Below the pieces are notes generated by a model. The model saw only the letters and a program-made list of their open reading frames with translations. It had not been told where the DNA came from and searched no databases. A DNA stretch of 37,383 nucleotides from JBMOLK01 sp049325575 (GTDB lineage Bacteria; Bacillota; Clostridia; Acetivibrionales; Acetivibrionaceae), in contig JBMOLK010000301.1 in NCBI GenBank assembly GCA_049325575.1, positions 1 through 37,383 on the forward strand. Reading direction: 5' to 3'. This document shows positions 1-8,942 of the stretch, in pieces. The translations under genes and the position numbers were made by a program. Position 1 is the first letter of the stretch. Each line of letters starts with the position of its first letter.

Positions 1-1
1 A

Positions 2-181
2 GAGAAGGCTCGAGGGGATTTTGGGCCGTATGACGTACCGGAGGGAAAATACTTTATGATGGGAGATAACAGGAATAACTCGATGGATTCCAGGTTTTGG
101 AATCAAAAGTATGTTGACAAGGAAAAGATAATAGGAAAAGTAATTTTTGAGTATTTTCCAAGGTTTAAGGTTTTCTGGTAG
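2..181 (+). CDS. lepB: Signal peptidase I, C-terminal fragment (5' end outside window)
   Basis: The open frame enters from the left edge and ends at TAG 179-181, giving the last 59 residues. It carries the type I signal peptidase box E, GDNRNNSMDSR, preceded by PEGKYFMM, and ends in the usual short hydrophobic tail (FEYFPRFKVFW). The enzyme is a membrane-anchored Ser/Lys protease that removes signal peptides from exported proteins. Its catalytic Ser and Lys lie upstream of the window. It runs convergently with the secreted cellulase that follows. The family call is firm; the gene symbol assumes the standard single-domain form. Confidence 0.9.
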   Translation, partial: EKARGDFGPYDVPEGKYFMMGDNRNNSMDSRFWNQKYVDKEKIIGKVIFEYFPRFKVFW

Positions 182-187
182 AAGATT

Positions 188-219
188 AGGGATGGTATAC
201 TGTTGGGTATACCATCCCT
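188..219. terminator. Hairpin between lepB and the convergent cellulase gene
   Basis: A perfect 13-bp inverted repeat (188-200 with 207-219) around a 6-nt loop begins 7 nt after the lepB stop. It is followed by TTATAAATT on the plus strand. It probably ends lepB transcription and may also block read-through from the minus-strand cellulase, although no good U-tract is seen on that side. Confidence 0.65.
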
Positions 220-259
220 TTATAAATTAAAAGCGTAACTTTTTTTGCCTGAATCAGCT

Positions 260-2605
260 TTAGGCAGGGAAGACATTAATTATTTTAAGTATGTATCTTT
301 TTAAAAGCGTGTAATCTGTAGAGTTTATTTGTCCGTCTCCATTTGTGTCAGCAGCTTTTTCTCCTAAAGCATATGGGAACGGACCGGTTGATATCCCAAA
401 CAAAACCTTTTCTATCAATTCCCAGTCAATGGAATCAATTTTACCGTCTCCGTTAGCATCACAACTTTTTGCTTCGACAGAAGTAATAATACCGTCACCA
501 TCTTTATCAAGAACTGCCCCGCTATTAGGGAATTCACCGATAATCTTCAGGATATATCTTTTTAAAAGTGTAAGGTCGGTAGAATTAATTTGACGGTCAT
601 TGTTAACATCTCCGATTAAAACCGAAGGAGTATTGGTTGGTGTCGGGCTGGGTATGATGGTCGGTGTGGGTGTTGGAGTTACGGGCACGGTTCCGTTGGG
701 TTCCTGACCGAATATCAGAGTTCCGGCTTCATACACCGGTAAGCTTGCAACAGGTACCCCTTTCTGGCCTAACCCTTTGAAAGAAAAGTCGTTTGTGTTA
801 TCCCATTTACTTCCGGAAGGAGCCTCGATTCTAAACTGAACATCAATCTTATGCTCCATGTTGCCTCCAGGGAAAACCTTGCTTCCGGTAAAGTCAAGTT
901 CTACATAATAAATGTTTTTGGCAGCGTCATACAGCACAGGTTTTGATATTTTACCCGGCATTTGGCTGTACATCATGCCTGTACTTATATTTGCAGGATT
1001 TCCTCCTGCTCCCACATACTCAGACAGGTCAAGGAAATATCTAAAGGAAAGCTTGTCGCATACTCTGGCGGGCCATCCCGTTTTATTTCTAAGTGTAGCT
1101 GAGACATCCACTTTTGTGGTACCAGTAGTTGAACCTGATACATCAACATATATCTCTTCATTTGTTTTTTCTTCTATAGCATTAAAACCAGATATAGGGT
1201 TTCCGCCGTATTGATTATACATCCTTGCAAGTACACCCACAAATCCTGCATTATAATCGCAGGCGACCTCATTGGATACATAGTCGGAGATGCTATCCGT
1301 ATAGCTGTCACTGCTGTTAGGCCCACCGACAAGAGCACCGTAGAGAGTATGCCTGTGATATGAAGGCTCATTCTGGCTGTCACACCAGGAGCTGTGGGCT
1401 GTTCTGTGGTGCGGACGCTTTGGAGGGTTCACGCCGAATCCTACAACAAAGCTTCTTCCGGCACTTCCTAAAGCATAATCTGTTTGCTGCTTGGCAAAAT
1501 CCAGATAGATTTTTGATTTTTCAGGAGAACATCCAGACCAGTCAGCATATACGCTTGCAAGAAATGCTGTAGTAGTTGCATGTCTTAAAGAGCCCCAGGT
1601 AGACAGGAAAGCCAGTCCTTTCGGAGAATAGGTTATTTTTTGTCCGGCATATCCCACTGTCCAGTAGTCAAGATGTCTTTCTATACTTTCCTTATAGAGA
1701 GCTTTTCCTGTAATCCTGGCCATTAGCAGCTCGGCCCCGTAGTGAACATCGTCCCAACAGTGTCCCCATTTATATGCAATAAAATCGGTGCGCTCTTCCT
1801 TCCCCCAAAAGCTTACATACTCTTCCGCCTTATCAAGATATATCTGGTCTCCGGTTGCAATATAAAGCCATGCGCCGGCCCAGGAGAGTTCATCGTAGAA
1901 GCCGCTCCATGATGTGTAAAAATTATTGGCTGCAGTATAGCCGGTATCACTTTTTGTAGTGTCTGCAAACTCAAAAAGATCTTTGGCATGCTGTAGAAGA
2001 ACTGCAGAATAGCCTGGATCGGTATCCTTGAATATTACTGACGCTGCTGCCATAGCTGCTGCAGTTTCACCTACAACAGTAGATCCTGGTTTACTTGTAT
2101 CCACCTTAAAGGAAGGTCTATTCATTTGCATTACTTCTGCCGGAATCCACTTGGCATGGTCGAGAATTCCGTCTCCTACCTGGTAGTAATATACATTTTT
2201 TTCAGGATGACATTTAATAAAGTAGTCTGTTACCCATTTGATCTGATCCATTATGTAAGGAAGCTGTCCGCTTTTCTCAAAGGCGTCCTTGTATTCGTAT
2301 ACTGCCCAGGAGAGCATGGCAACGGTATAGGCCATAGGAAGGTTGAACTTTACATGATCACCTGCATCAAACCACCCGCCTGTAAGGTCAAGTCCCACAT
2401 CGCTGCCATCCTTCACGGCTGCGTTGCCGCGCCAATTGGTACGCATGTTCGGCGGGAGTTCTCCTGCCATTTGAAACTCATAAAACATGATTGTTTTTTG
2501 GAGGGCTTCCCCATAGTTATAATCTGCAGCAAAAACCGGTAGTTGAGGTACCAGTAAAGTTGCCAGAATAACTGCAGCCATAACCGTACTGATTAACTTT
2601 TTCAT
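260..2605 (-). CDS. Cellulosomal GH9 endoglucanase with CBM3 and an enlarged dockerin
   Basis: A secreted cellulase of 781 residues. In order: signal peptide (1-26, cut near VFA-AD); GH9 catalytic domain (about 28-470) with the DAGD motif at 80-83 (catalytic base), the HHRTAH motif near 399-404 and the catalytic acid E446 in NEVACDYNAGF; a CBM3c-like module (about 482-635); a Pro/Thr linker; and a dockerin (665-781). Family knowledge: the GH9-CBM3c pair makes processive endoglucanases, and the dockerin docks onto scaffoldin cohesins at the cell surface. The dockerin is odd. Two normal segments ending in TLLKRYILKI (loops 666-677 and 753-764) are separated by about 60 residues holding two more calcium-type loops (700-711 and 716-727). 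A GGGAGAT ribosome site precedes the ATG. Closest in style to C. thermocellum CelF-type enzymes; no symbol assigned. Confidence 0.95.
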   Translation of the reverse strand: MKKLISTVMAAVILATLLVPQLPVFAADYNYGEALQKTIMFYEFQMAGELPPNMRTNWRGNAAVKDGSDVGLDLTGGWFDAGDHVKFNLPMAYTVAMLSWAVYEYKDAFEKSGQLPYIMDQIKWVTDYFIKCHPEKNVYYYQVGDGILDHAKWIPAEVMQMNRPSFKVDTSKPGSTVVGETAAAMAAASVIFKDTDPGYSAVLLQHAKDLFEFADTTKSDTGYTAANNFYTSWSGFYDELSWAGAWLYIATGDQIYLDKAEEYVSFWGKEERTDFIAYKWGHCWDDVHYGAELLMARITGKALYKESIERHLDYWTVGYAGQKITYSPKGLAFLSTWGSLRHATTTAFLASVYADWSGCSPEKSKIYLDFAKQQTDYALGSAGRSFVVGFGVNPPKRPHHRTAHSSWCDSQNEPSYHRHTLYGALVGGPNSSDSYTDSISDYVSNEVACDYNAGFVGVLARMYNQYGGNPISGFNAIEEKTNEEIYVDVSGSTTGTTKVDVSATLRNKTGWPARVCDKLSFRYFLDLSEYVGAGGNPANISTGMMYSQMPGKISKPVLYDAAKNIYYVELDFTGSKVFPGGNMEHKIDVQFRIEAPSGSKWDNTNDFSFKGLGQKGVPVASLPVYEAGTLIFGQEPNGTVPVTPTPTPTIIPSPTPTNTPSVLIGDVNNDRQINSTDLTLLKRYILKIIGEFPNSGAVLDKDGDGIITSVEAKSCDANGDGKIDSIDWELIEKVLFGISTGPFPYALGEKAADTNGDGQINSTDYTLLKRYILKIINVFPA

Positions 2606-2792
2606 TTTTCATCTCCCTTTCAAAATTTTATATTCTGCACACAATTATATCCTATAACTGTGCAGTTGTTTTGAGATAAAGGACTGTAAAGAACAACAGG
2701 AATTAAATTATACCTACACATTATTTATATTCGCGCTGTTGGATTTTTTCAGGGGGTCGTATATGAAAATGTACCTATATAAAAACATTACG

Positions 2793-2821
2793 TTGAACTG
2801 GCATTAAAAAGCGTGTATAAT
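2793..2821 (+). promoter_or_regulatory. Sigma-A-type promoter for the PrsA-like gene
   Basis: TTGAAC (2793-2798), 17 bp, TATAAT (2816-2821). It sits about 94 bp upstream of the ATG at 2915. The gap between the divergent cellulase and this gene (2606-2914) otherwise holds an AT-rich stretch with a TATAAT on the minus strand (top-strand 2644-2649) but no clear -35 for the cellulase. Confidence 0.7.
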
Positions 2822-2832
2822 ATTATACTGTA

Positions 2833-2860
2833 AGGCACTACCGATGATAATTCAGTGCCT
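2833..2860 (+). other. Hairpin at the 5' end of the PrsA-like mRNA
   Basis: AGGCACT (2833-2839) and AGTGCCT (2854-2860) form a perfect 7-bp stem with a 14-nt loop, just after the expected transcription start. There is no U-tract, so it may stabilise the mRNA rather than terminate it. Its role is unknown. Confidence 0.4.
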
Positions 2861-2914
2861 GAAAGTCAGCAAAAAGCATTTTAAAAGTAAACTTTTTTGT
2901 GGGGGTATTAGAAA

Positions 2915-4300
2915 ATGAACAGAAAAAAAACAATTATATTTACAGTGTCTTTAGTGTTAGTTGCTGTAATTGTTTCAGTGTTTGTTTGGGGGAATTTTTT
3001 TCTGTCCAAAAAGGACATGCCCGCAGATTCTAAACCATTTGGATTTGAGGCTTTGAAATTTAACGGATCCTATGTCAGCACCAATATCTTTGCGGAAGAA
3101 AGAAATAAGTTTTTTAATAAGTGGAAAAGAGACGCTGAAATGGCGCGCAGAAGTGATGAAGAACGTAATGACCTTCTCCTTGACCAAATAATTGAGAGAC
3201 TTGTACTGGAAGATTACATATATAAGAAGTCAGGCATATCTGTGTCAGATAGTGAAGCCGATGACTATATAAACAAATATATTAAGAAAAAGTATGCTGA
3301 TTCCGGAGAACTTGCCATGTTTATGAATTCTCAAGGTTACTTCAATGAAGAAGCCATGAAAAAGGGAATTAAAGATTATATTTTGAGGCATAAGTGCTTT
3401 TATAAGTCAGCAAAAGAATATAATGTGACTTTAACCGATAAAGAAATCGAAGAAGGTTATACAAGACACAAAATGGAAAATAGAAGAGTGGACTTAAAGC
3501 ACATATTTATTTCCAACACCAACAGAAGCAAAGAAGAGGCTCTGGCTTTAGCAAAAGATATCCATGCTAAGATAAAGAGCAAAGAAGGGGATTTTGAGAC
3601 ACTCGCAAAAGAATACTCTGAAGATGAGGAAACTAAAAATAACGGGGGAGTAATTAGTGGGCTAACTTTAGGTTTTCATGAACCGAGTTTTGATGATTCC
3701 GTTTTTAATGCACAGCCCGGGCAGCTGCTTGACCCCATAGAGGTTTTAAGAGGATATGAAATCGTATATGTTGAAAAGGCAACAGAGTTTTACCGTACAC
3801 AGGATGAATTTACCAAAATTATTCTGGTTGATAAGTTCTTAAAATCGGATAAGTACAAAGAATGGATTGAAAAATTAAAAAAAGATAACGAAATTGAGAT
3901 AACCGACCCTTTAATGAAGGCTTATAGGCTCTTTAGAGACAAAGAGTATAATGAGGCTGCAAAACTTTATGAAAAAGCATATGCGGATAAAAAAGATATT
4001 TTTTATCTTGAAAGGGCATCTGATTCATACAAGCTTGCTGGAAATTGGGAGGATTTGGTCCGGATAAGTAAGTCAGGCGTTAAAGAAAGCCCTTCAGACA
4101 TAAAGTTCCATCTAAATCAAGCAGAAGGACTTTATAAAACAGGAAGTAAGGACGAAGCATTAAGGGTTTTAAAAGAAGCTGAAGAGTTGTCTAAAGACAG
4201 TATTTATCATTTGGATATAATCCAAAAGATGTATGAAGGCTGGGGTTTTAAGGATGATTCGGAAAGATTGAAGAAGCATCTTAAGGATAAGGGATTATAG
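2915..4300 (+). CDS. Membrane-anchored parvulin-type peptidyl-prolyl isomerase (PrsA/SurA-like)
   Basis: 461 residues. An N-terminal membrane anchor (about 6-30, with no lipobox Cys, so not a classical PrsA lipoprotein) is followed by a SurA-like helical segment (about 60-185), a parvulin PPIase domain (about 190-290: DLKHIFI, FETLAKEYSED, GG near 244, GYEIVYVE) and a C-terminal helical region (about 330-461) that reads like tetratricopeptide repeats (RDKEYNEAAKLYEKAY, then SKDEALRVLKEAEEL). Such proteins help exported proteins fold outside the membrane, fitting a heavy secretor of cellulosome parts. A GGGGG-type ribosome site precedes the ATG. The gene is single, with its own promoter and terminator. 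The repeat tail is unusual for PrsA. Confidence 0.85.
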   Translation: MNRKKTIIFTVSLVLVAVIVSVFVWGNFFLSKKDMPADSKPFGFEALKFNGSYVSTNIFAEERNKFFNKWKRDAEMARRSDEERNDLLLDQIIERLVLEDYIYKKSGISVSDSEADDYINKYIKKKYADSGELAMFMNSQGYFNEEAMKKGIKDYILRHKCFYKSAKEYNVTLTDKEIEEGYTRHKMENRRVDLKHIFISNTNRSKEEALALAKDIHAKIKSKEGDFETLAKEYSEDEETKNNGGVISGLTLGFHEPSFDDSVFNAQPGQLLDPIEVLRGYEIVYVEKATEFYRTQDEFTKIILVDKFLKSDKYKEWIEKLKKDNEIEITDPLMKAYRLFRDKEYNEAAKLYEKAYADKKDIFYLERASDSYKLAGNWEDLVRISKSGVKESPSDIKFHLNQAEGLYKTGSKDEALRVLKEAEELSKDSIYHLDIIQKMYEGWGFKDDSERLKKHLKDKGL

Positions 4301-4328
4301 AACCAGGTAAAATTAAAAAATAAGGAAT

Positions 4329-4370
4329 AAAAAGAGACTAGAGTCAATTGTATTCTAGTCTCTTTTTTAT
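4329..4370 (+). terminator. Intrinsic terminator after the PrsA-like gene
   Basis: A perfect 14-bp stem (4329-4342 with 4354-4367) starts 29 nt after the stop and runs into TTTTTT. Confidence 0.9.
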
Positions 4371-4466
4371 TGATAATCATTCGTTTTCTACATGTAAAAC
4401 TTTAAATAAATTAGTCAAGTATAAACAAAAGTCTATAAGTAAATAATAAATTTTGAGGTGTTTTAA

Positions 4467-5459
4467 ATGATAAAAAAAGTGGGAATACCTAGAGCTTTAT
4501 TTTATTATCAGTATTACCCCATGTGGAAGACTTTTTTTGAAGAGCTTGGTGCAGAAGTAGTATTATCTGATAATACTACAAAAAAAATCATGGATGATGG
4601 AGTAAAATCCAGTGTTGATGAAGCGTGCCTCCCTATTAAGATATTTCACGGGCATGTTGTTAACTTAAAGGATAGGGTTGACTATTTATTTATTCCAAGG
4701 TTTACAAGTGTATCAAAGAATGAATATATATGCCCAAAATTCGGGGGTCTGCCCGATATGATAAGACATACATTCAAGGGTTTGCCTCAAATAATTGATA
4801 CAGAGGTGAATTTGAGAAAGTCAAGGGAAAATGCTCTTATAGCAGCGTTTGAGGTGGGGAGTTATTTTACCAGGGACCGGAGAAGAATTAAAGCAGCATA
4901 TAAAAAAGCCTTAGCAAGCTACAGGGATTTTAGAAACCAGGTGAAAAGCGGGGTACTTCCCGGTGATATTTTAGATAAAAAGCTAAGTGTAATAAGAAAA
5001 AAGGATGATTACAGGCTCAATATTGCTGTAGTAGGCCATGTGTATAATCTCTATGATAAATACATTAACATGAACATGATGGATAAGCTTAGAAACAATG
5101 GTACAAACATAATTACCGTCGATATGGTTGATAGTGAAACCATAAATGACAAGGTCAGGTCACTGCCAAAGCAGATATTTTGGAACTTTGGAAGGAAGGC
5201 AATGGGAAGTTCGCTTCATTTTTTAGACAGAGATGATATAGACGGTATCATATATTTGATGACCTTTGGTTGTGGTGTGGACTCTTTTATATGTGACCTT
5301 ATAGAAAGAAAGATAAGAAGAAAAAGAGATATTCCGTTTATTGCTCTTACACTTGACGAACACTCGGGAGAGGCAGGAATGGATACAAGACTTGAGGCAT
5401 TTATTGATATGATAAGATGGAGGTATAAAAATGAAAATAACATTTCCGCACATGGGTAA
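4467..5459 (+). CDS. DUF2229 / COG3580-type protein, partner of a CoA-dehydratase-type activase
   Basis: 330 residues, related to the FeS subunit family of 2-hydroxyacyl-CoA dehydratases and benzoyl-CoA reductases (HgdB/BcrC-like fold, COG3580). Features: KVGIPRALFYY at the N-terminus, C54 in DEACLPIK, C89 in YICPKFGG, the FGCG segment around C269 with C276, and the family tail TLDEHSGEAGMDTRLEAF (about 295-312). Conserved Cys suggest an Fe-S cluster. GAGGTG precedes the ATG. It is the first of three overlapping genes (29-bp overlap with the next). In many Clostridia these parts are fused in one protein of about 1400 residues; here they are separate. The substrate is unknown for the family. 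Confidence 0.8.
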   Translation: MIKKVGIPRALFYYQYYPMWKTFFEELGAEVVLSDNTTKKIMDDGVKSSVDEACLPIKIFHGHVVNLKDRVDYLFIPRFTSVSKNEYICPKFGGLPDMIRHTFKGLPQIIDTEVNLRKSRENALIAAFEVGSYFTRDRRRIKAAYKKALASYRDFRNQVKSGVLPGDILDKKLSVIRKKDDYRLNIAVVGHVYNLYDKYINMNMMDKLRNNGTNIITVDMVDSETINDKVRSLPKQIFWNFGRKAMGSSLHFLDRDDIDGIIYLMTFGCGVDSFICDLIERKIRRKRDIPFIALTLDEHSGEAGMDTRLEAFIDMIRWRYKNENNISAHG

Positions 5460-6546
5460 TACATACATTGCGGTAAAGGCTCTTTTTGATGACCTGGGAG
5501 TGGATTACATTATACCTCCCTTCAATAATAAGAGAGCTCTTGAGATAGGAACAAAGTATGCCCCGGAGATGGCTTGTCTTCCACTTAAAATAAATCTTGG
5601 TAATTATATAGAAGCGTATGAAAAGGGTGCAGACACAATACTGATAACAGGCGGATGCGGGCCCTGCAGATTTGGATATTACTGCGAAATGAGCAGGGAA
5701 ATATTAGCTGATAATGGATACAATATGGATATGATCACTCTTGAGCTTCCAAATGGAGATATAAAAGAATTTATAAGACGAGTTAAGAAACTTGCAGGTG
5801 GCTTTAATCTTTATAAGATTCTAAAGGTGGTAAAGGACACTACTTTAGTATCCAAAAGAGTAGATGAACTGGAGCGATTAACCTTTAAAATCAGGCCGAG
5901 GGAGTTGAAGAGAGGTACTACCGACAGAATTTACAAGTCCTTTCTAAGTAGGGTAAAACAGGTTAGAGGATCAGGAGAGATTCAAAAGCTGGTTGAGGAC
6001 ACAAAAAGTCAACTTTTGAGAATAGAAGTGGATAAGGATTTTAAGCCCTTAAAGGTAGGGATTGTAGGAGAAATATATACTACAATAGACCCGTATTCAA
6101 ATTTCAATATAGAATCCATATTGGGGCATATGGGAGTAGAAGTAGACAGATCTAATATGATCAGCGGTTGGATAATTGAGCATATGTTAAAAGCTATAGT
6201 TCCTTTTAAAAAGGATATAAGGTATAAGGAAGCTGCAAAACCATATCTTGGTACCATGATAGGGGGGCATGCACAGGAGACTATCGGCAATACTGTAATT
6301 TATGCAAACAAGGGTTATGACGGTGTAGTGCAGATTTATCCGCTTACATGCATGCCGGAAATTGTTGCAGAGAGTATACTGCCTGCCATAGAAAGGGACT
6401 ACAATATACCCATTCTGACATTAATTATTGATGAAATGACTGGGGAAGCTGGTTATATGACGAGAATAGAGGCATTTGCAGATTTGCTTAAAAAGAGAAG
6501 GGAGAGAATGGAATATGGGGAAAACTTCGCTCTATCTGGGAATTGA
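5431..6546 (+). CDS. COG3581-type protein, second FeS partner of the activase
   Basis: 371 residues, paralogous in style to the preceding protein. Conserved Cys: C49 in PEMACLPLK; C76 and C79 in GGCGPCRFGYYC with C85; and one in YPLTCMPEIV near the C-terminus. The tail IDEMTGEAGYMTRIEAF mirrors its neighbour. The start is fixed by GGAGGT at 5419-5424, inside the end of the previous gene, so translational coupling is likely. It probably forms the second half of a two-subunit Fe-S protein that receives electrons from the ATP-driven activase encoded next. Reaction and substrate cannot be read from the sequence. Confidence 0.8.
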   Translation: MKITFPHMGNTYIAVKALFDDLGVDYIIPPFNNKRALEIGTKYAPEMACLPLKINLGNYIEAYEKGADTILITGGCGPCRFGYYCEMSREILADNGYNMDMITLELPNGDIKEFIRRVKKLAGGFNLYKILKVVKDTTLVSKRVDELERLTFKIRPRELKRGTTDRIYKSFLSRVKQVRGSGEIQKLVEDTKSQLLRIEVDKDFKPLKVGIVGEIYTTIDPYSNFNIESILGHMGVEVDRSNMISGWIIEHMLKAIVPFKKDIRYKEAAKPYLGTMIGGHAQETIGNTVIYANKGYDGVVQIYPLTCMPEIVAESILPAIERDYNIPILTLIIDEMTGEAGYMTRIEAFADLLKKRRERMEYGENFALSGN

Positions 6547-7504
6547 CGTTGGATCGGTTAGCACCAATCTTGTTGCAATTGATGAGAACAACAATGTAAT
6601 TGACAAGCTATATCTAAGAACCAGCGGTCAGCCAATAAACGCACTTAGAAACGGAATGAAGTTACTGGCCGAAAACTTAAGTAAGGATATAACAATAAAA
6701 GGGGTAGGCACCACAGGAAGCGGACGACAGTTGGCAAGTGTGATTGTAGGTGCCGATATAGTAAAAAATGAAATTACCACACACGCTGTTGCAGCACAAA
6801 AGCTTGTACCTAACGTAAAAACCATATTGGAGATTGGTGGGCAGGATTCGAAGATAATAATACTCAAAAATGGTGTTATTTACGATTTTGCAATGAACAC
6901 AGTCTGTGCTGCTGGAACGGGGTCGTTCTTGGACAGACAGGCGGCAAGACTTGAAATATCAATAGAAGAGTTCGGGTCCTTTGCACTTAAATCAAATTCA
7001 CAGGTGAGAATTGCAGGTAGATGTGCGGTTTTTGCAGAGTCCGATATGATTCACAAGCAGCAGACCGGCCACAGCGTTGAAGATATTATAAATGGTCTTT
7101 GTGAAGCATTGGTGAGAAACTATCTAAATAATCTGGCAAAAGGTAAGGATATAGAAGAACCTATCGTATTCCAGGGGGGGGTAGCAGCAAATGTCGGTAT
7201 CGTCGCTGCCTTTGAAAGAGCTATAGGTAAAAAAATAATAATTCCCAAATATCATGATGTTATGGGAGCTTATGGAGCTGCACTTATAGCAAAAGAAAAA
7301 ATGTCAACCGGCAACCAGATAACGAATTTTTATGGATTTGAAACTGCAGAAAATGATTATAAGGCAAAAAGCATAGAGTGTAATGACTGCTCCAATCTCT
7401 GTGAAGTAATAGAAATAACTTCAAACGATGAAATTCTCGCACGTTGGGGAGACAGGTGCGGAAAGTGGTCGGAGCTAAAGAGGGAAAGTGAAGTTGTCAG
7501 CTAA
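6515..7504 (+). CDS. ATP-dependent activase, BadF/BadG/BcrA/BcrD (HgdC-like) family
   Basis: 329 residues with the ASKHA ATPase fold. Motifs: GIDVGSVSTNLVAID (9-23), GTTGSGR (65-71), EIGGQDSKI (106-114), AAGTGSFLD (132-140) and FQGGVAANVG (219-228). C131 and C170 match the two Cys of HgdC that hold one [4Fe-4S] cluster between two subunits. Family role: ATP hydrolysis drives a low-potential electron into the partner protein. A C-terminal Cys set (C289, C292, C296, C315) suggests an extra metal site absent from minimal HgdC. I chose ATG 6515, with AAGGGAGAG 9 nt upstream, over a TTG at 6476 lacking a ribosome site. It overlaps the previous gene by 32 bp. Confidence 0.88.
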   Translation: MGKTSLYLGIDVGSVSTNLVAIDENNNVIDKLYLRTSGQPINALRNGMKLLAENLSKDITIKGVGTTGSGRQLASVIVGADIVKNEITTHAVAAQKLVPNVKTILEIGGQDSKIIILKNGVIYDFAMNTVCAAGTGSFLDRQAARLEISIEEFGSFALKSNSQVRIAGRCAVFAESDMIHKQQTGHSVEDIINGLCEALVRNYLNNLAKGKDIEEPIVFQGGVAANVGIVAAFERAIGKKIIIPKYHDVMGAYGAALIAKEKMSTGNQITNFYGFETAENDYKAKSIECNDCSNLCEVIEITSNDEILARWGDRCGKWSELKRESEVVS

Positions 7505-7605
7505 ATATAAAAAGAAGCAGGCATGGAAGATTATATTTTAGCTATACTGTTTCACAGGATTGATATATTTATGAACTTGTAGCATTTGAACCAATAGGTT
7601 AATAT

Positions 7606-7638
7606 AATTGGCGGGGAAGTATTATTTCCTCGCCAATT
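7606..7638 (+). other. Stable hairpin after the activase operon
   Basis: A 13-bp stem (7606-7618 with 7626-7638, one G-U pair) with a 7-nt loop. The next bases, GTATTTGG, are not a good U-tract. It could be a weak terminator for the three-gene operon or part of the next gene's leader. Confidence 0.45.
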
Positions 7639-7703
7639 GTATTTGGAACTGTATAAACAATAATTATATCAAAAATCATAATTGTAATAAGAGGTGGTAT
7701 TTA

Positions 7704-8882
7704 TTGAACGAATATTTTGTAGATCTTCATGTCCATATAGGCAGATCTTCATCGGGTAAGGAAATAAAGAAAGCTACAGCAAACAATCTAACCTTCGAAA
7801 ATATAGCACATGAGTCATATTATAGAAAGGGAATCGATGTAATAGGTGTAGTTGACTGCATATCTCCTTATGTTCTTGAGGATATCGAAGAACTGATGGA
7901 AAGAGGAGAACTTGTTGAGAAAAAGGAAGGCGGAATGGAATATCGCGGAGGCCAGACTTTATTGCTTGGAGCGGAAATAGAGACTCATGAAAGGAAAGGG
8001 TGCAGTTCCCATTCCCTGTGTTTTTTCCCTTCTCTAAAATCCATTAAGGGCTTTGCTGGTGATATGTGTAAACACATAAAGAATATCTATTTATGCTCTT
8101 CAATGAGCAGGTTAACAGGCCAGGAGTTATTTTATCTGGTAGATTTTCATGGGGGTATATATATTCCCGCCCATGCTTTTACACCTCATAAAAGCTTCTA
8201 TGGTAACTGCTGTGACAGTTTGCTTGAAATCTTTGATGAAGAGTCCTACAAAAAAATTCCTGCAGTTGAGTTGGGACTTAGTGCGGATTCCATGATGGCA
8301 AGTCAGCTAAGCGAACTTGATGGTAAAGCTTTTATAAGTAACTCGGATGCCCATTCATTAATAAAGATGGGGAGAGAATATAATATATTTTTGATGAAGA
8401 GTCCGAGTTTTGAGGAAATATTAAAAGCACTTAAAAATGTCGGCGACAGAAAAGTATATGCAAACTATGGCCTGGACCCAAAGCTGGGGAAATACCACAG
8501 AAGTTATTGTTTGGTGTGTGACAGTGTTATAGAGAAAGACCCTCCAGCGGTAAAATGTCCAGTATCGGATAGACACCCGGTGGTTGTAGGTGTTAAGGAC
8601 CGACTTGAGATAATAAAGGATAGAGAAAATCCCAAAATGGATGACAGACCTCCGTATAACTACCAAATACCCCTGGAATTTCTTCCTAAGGTTGGGCCAA
8701 AAACAATAGAAAAGATGATAAACCACTTTGGAAGTGAAATGAAGATTCTACACGAAGCTACTTTTGAGGAACTTGTCAAAATAGTTAAAGAAGATATAGC
8801 TAAAAATGTTATTTTATCCAGGGAGGGAAAACTCTCAATTGAAGTTGGAGGGGGAGGGGTTTACGGGAGAATAGAGACTTGA
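7704..8882 (+). CDS. PHP-domain nuclease, endonuclease Q-like (TIGR00375 family)
   Basis: 392 residues from a TTG start chosen for the GAGGTGG ribosome site at 7691-7697; the frame stays open to 7608, but with no ribosome site there. The N-terminal PHP fold has DLHVH at 7-11, a second acidic/His set in AEIETHE, PAHAF, and the C-terminal NSDAH motif. A Cys cluster (CLVCD ... KCPVSDRH) resembles the zinc finger of EndoQ. A helix-hairpin-helix-like FLPKVGPKTIEKM follows. Characterised EndoQ proteins cut DNA 5' to deaminated bases (deoxyuridine, hypoxanthine), so a DNA repair role is likely. The older annotation, UvrD-associated hypothetical, covers the same family. The gene is single, ending at a bidirectional hairpin. 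Confidence 0.8.
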   Translation: MNEYFVDLHVHIGRSSSGKEIKKATANNLTFENIAHESYYRKGIDVIGVVDCISPYVLEDIEELMERGELVEKKEGGMEYRGGQTLLLGAEIETHERKGCSSHSLCFFPSLKSIKGFAGDMCKHIKNIYLCSSMSRLTGQELFYLVDFHGGIYIPAHAFTPHKSFYGNCCDSLLEIFDEESYKKIPAVELGLSADSMMASQLSELDGKAFISNSDAHSLIKMGREYNIFLMKSPSFEEILKALKNVGDRKVYANYGLDPKLGKYHRSYCLVCDSVIEKDPPAVKCPVSDRHPVVVGVKDRLEIIKDRENPKMDDRPPYNYQIPLEFLPKVGPKTIEKMINHFGSEMKILHEATFEELVKIVKEDIAKNVILSREGKLSIEVGGGGVYGRIET

Positions 8883-8890
8883 AAAAATAA

Positions 8891-8929
8891 AAGTCAGGAA
8901 GATGAAGTATTATTGCACCTTCCTGACTT
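8891..8929. terminator. Bidirectional terminator between the EndoQ-like gene and glgP
   Basis: An 11-bp perfect stem (8891-8901 with 8919-8929) lies between the two convergent stops. On the minus strand it is followed by TTTATTTTTT, a good U-tract for ending glgP. The plus-strand side is weaker. Confidence 0.8.
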
Positions 8930-8942
8930 CTAGCTGTAAACC

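Noticed and set aside
2644..2667. Cellulase promoter and an AACTG/CAGTT operator on the minus strand
   Set aside because: A TATAAT-like box is present, but no convincing -35, and the repeat arms are only 5 bp.
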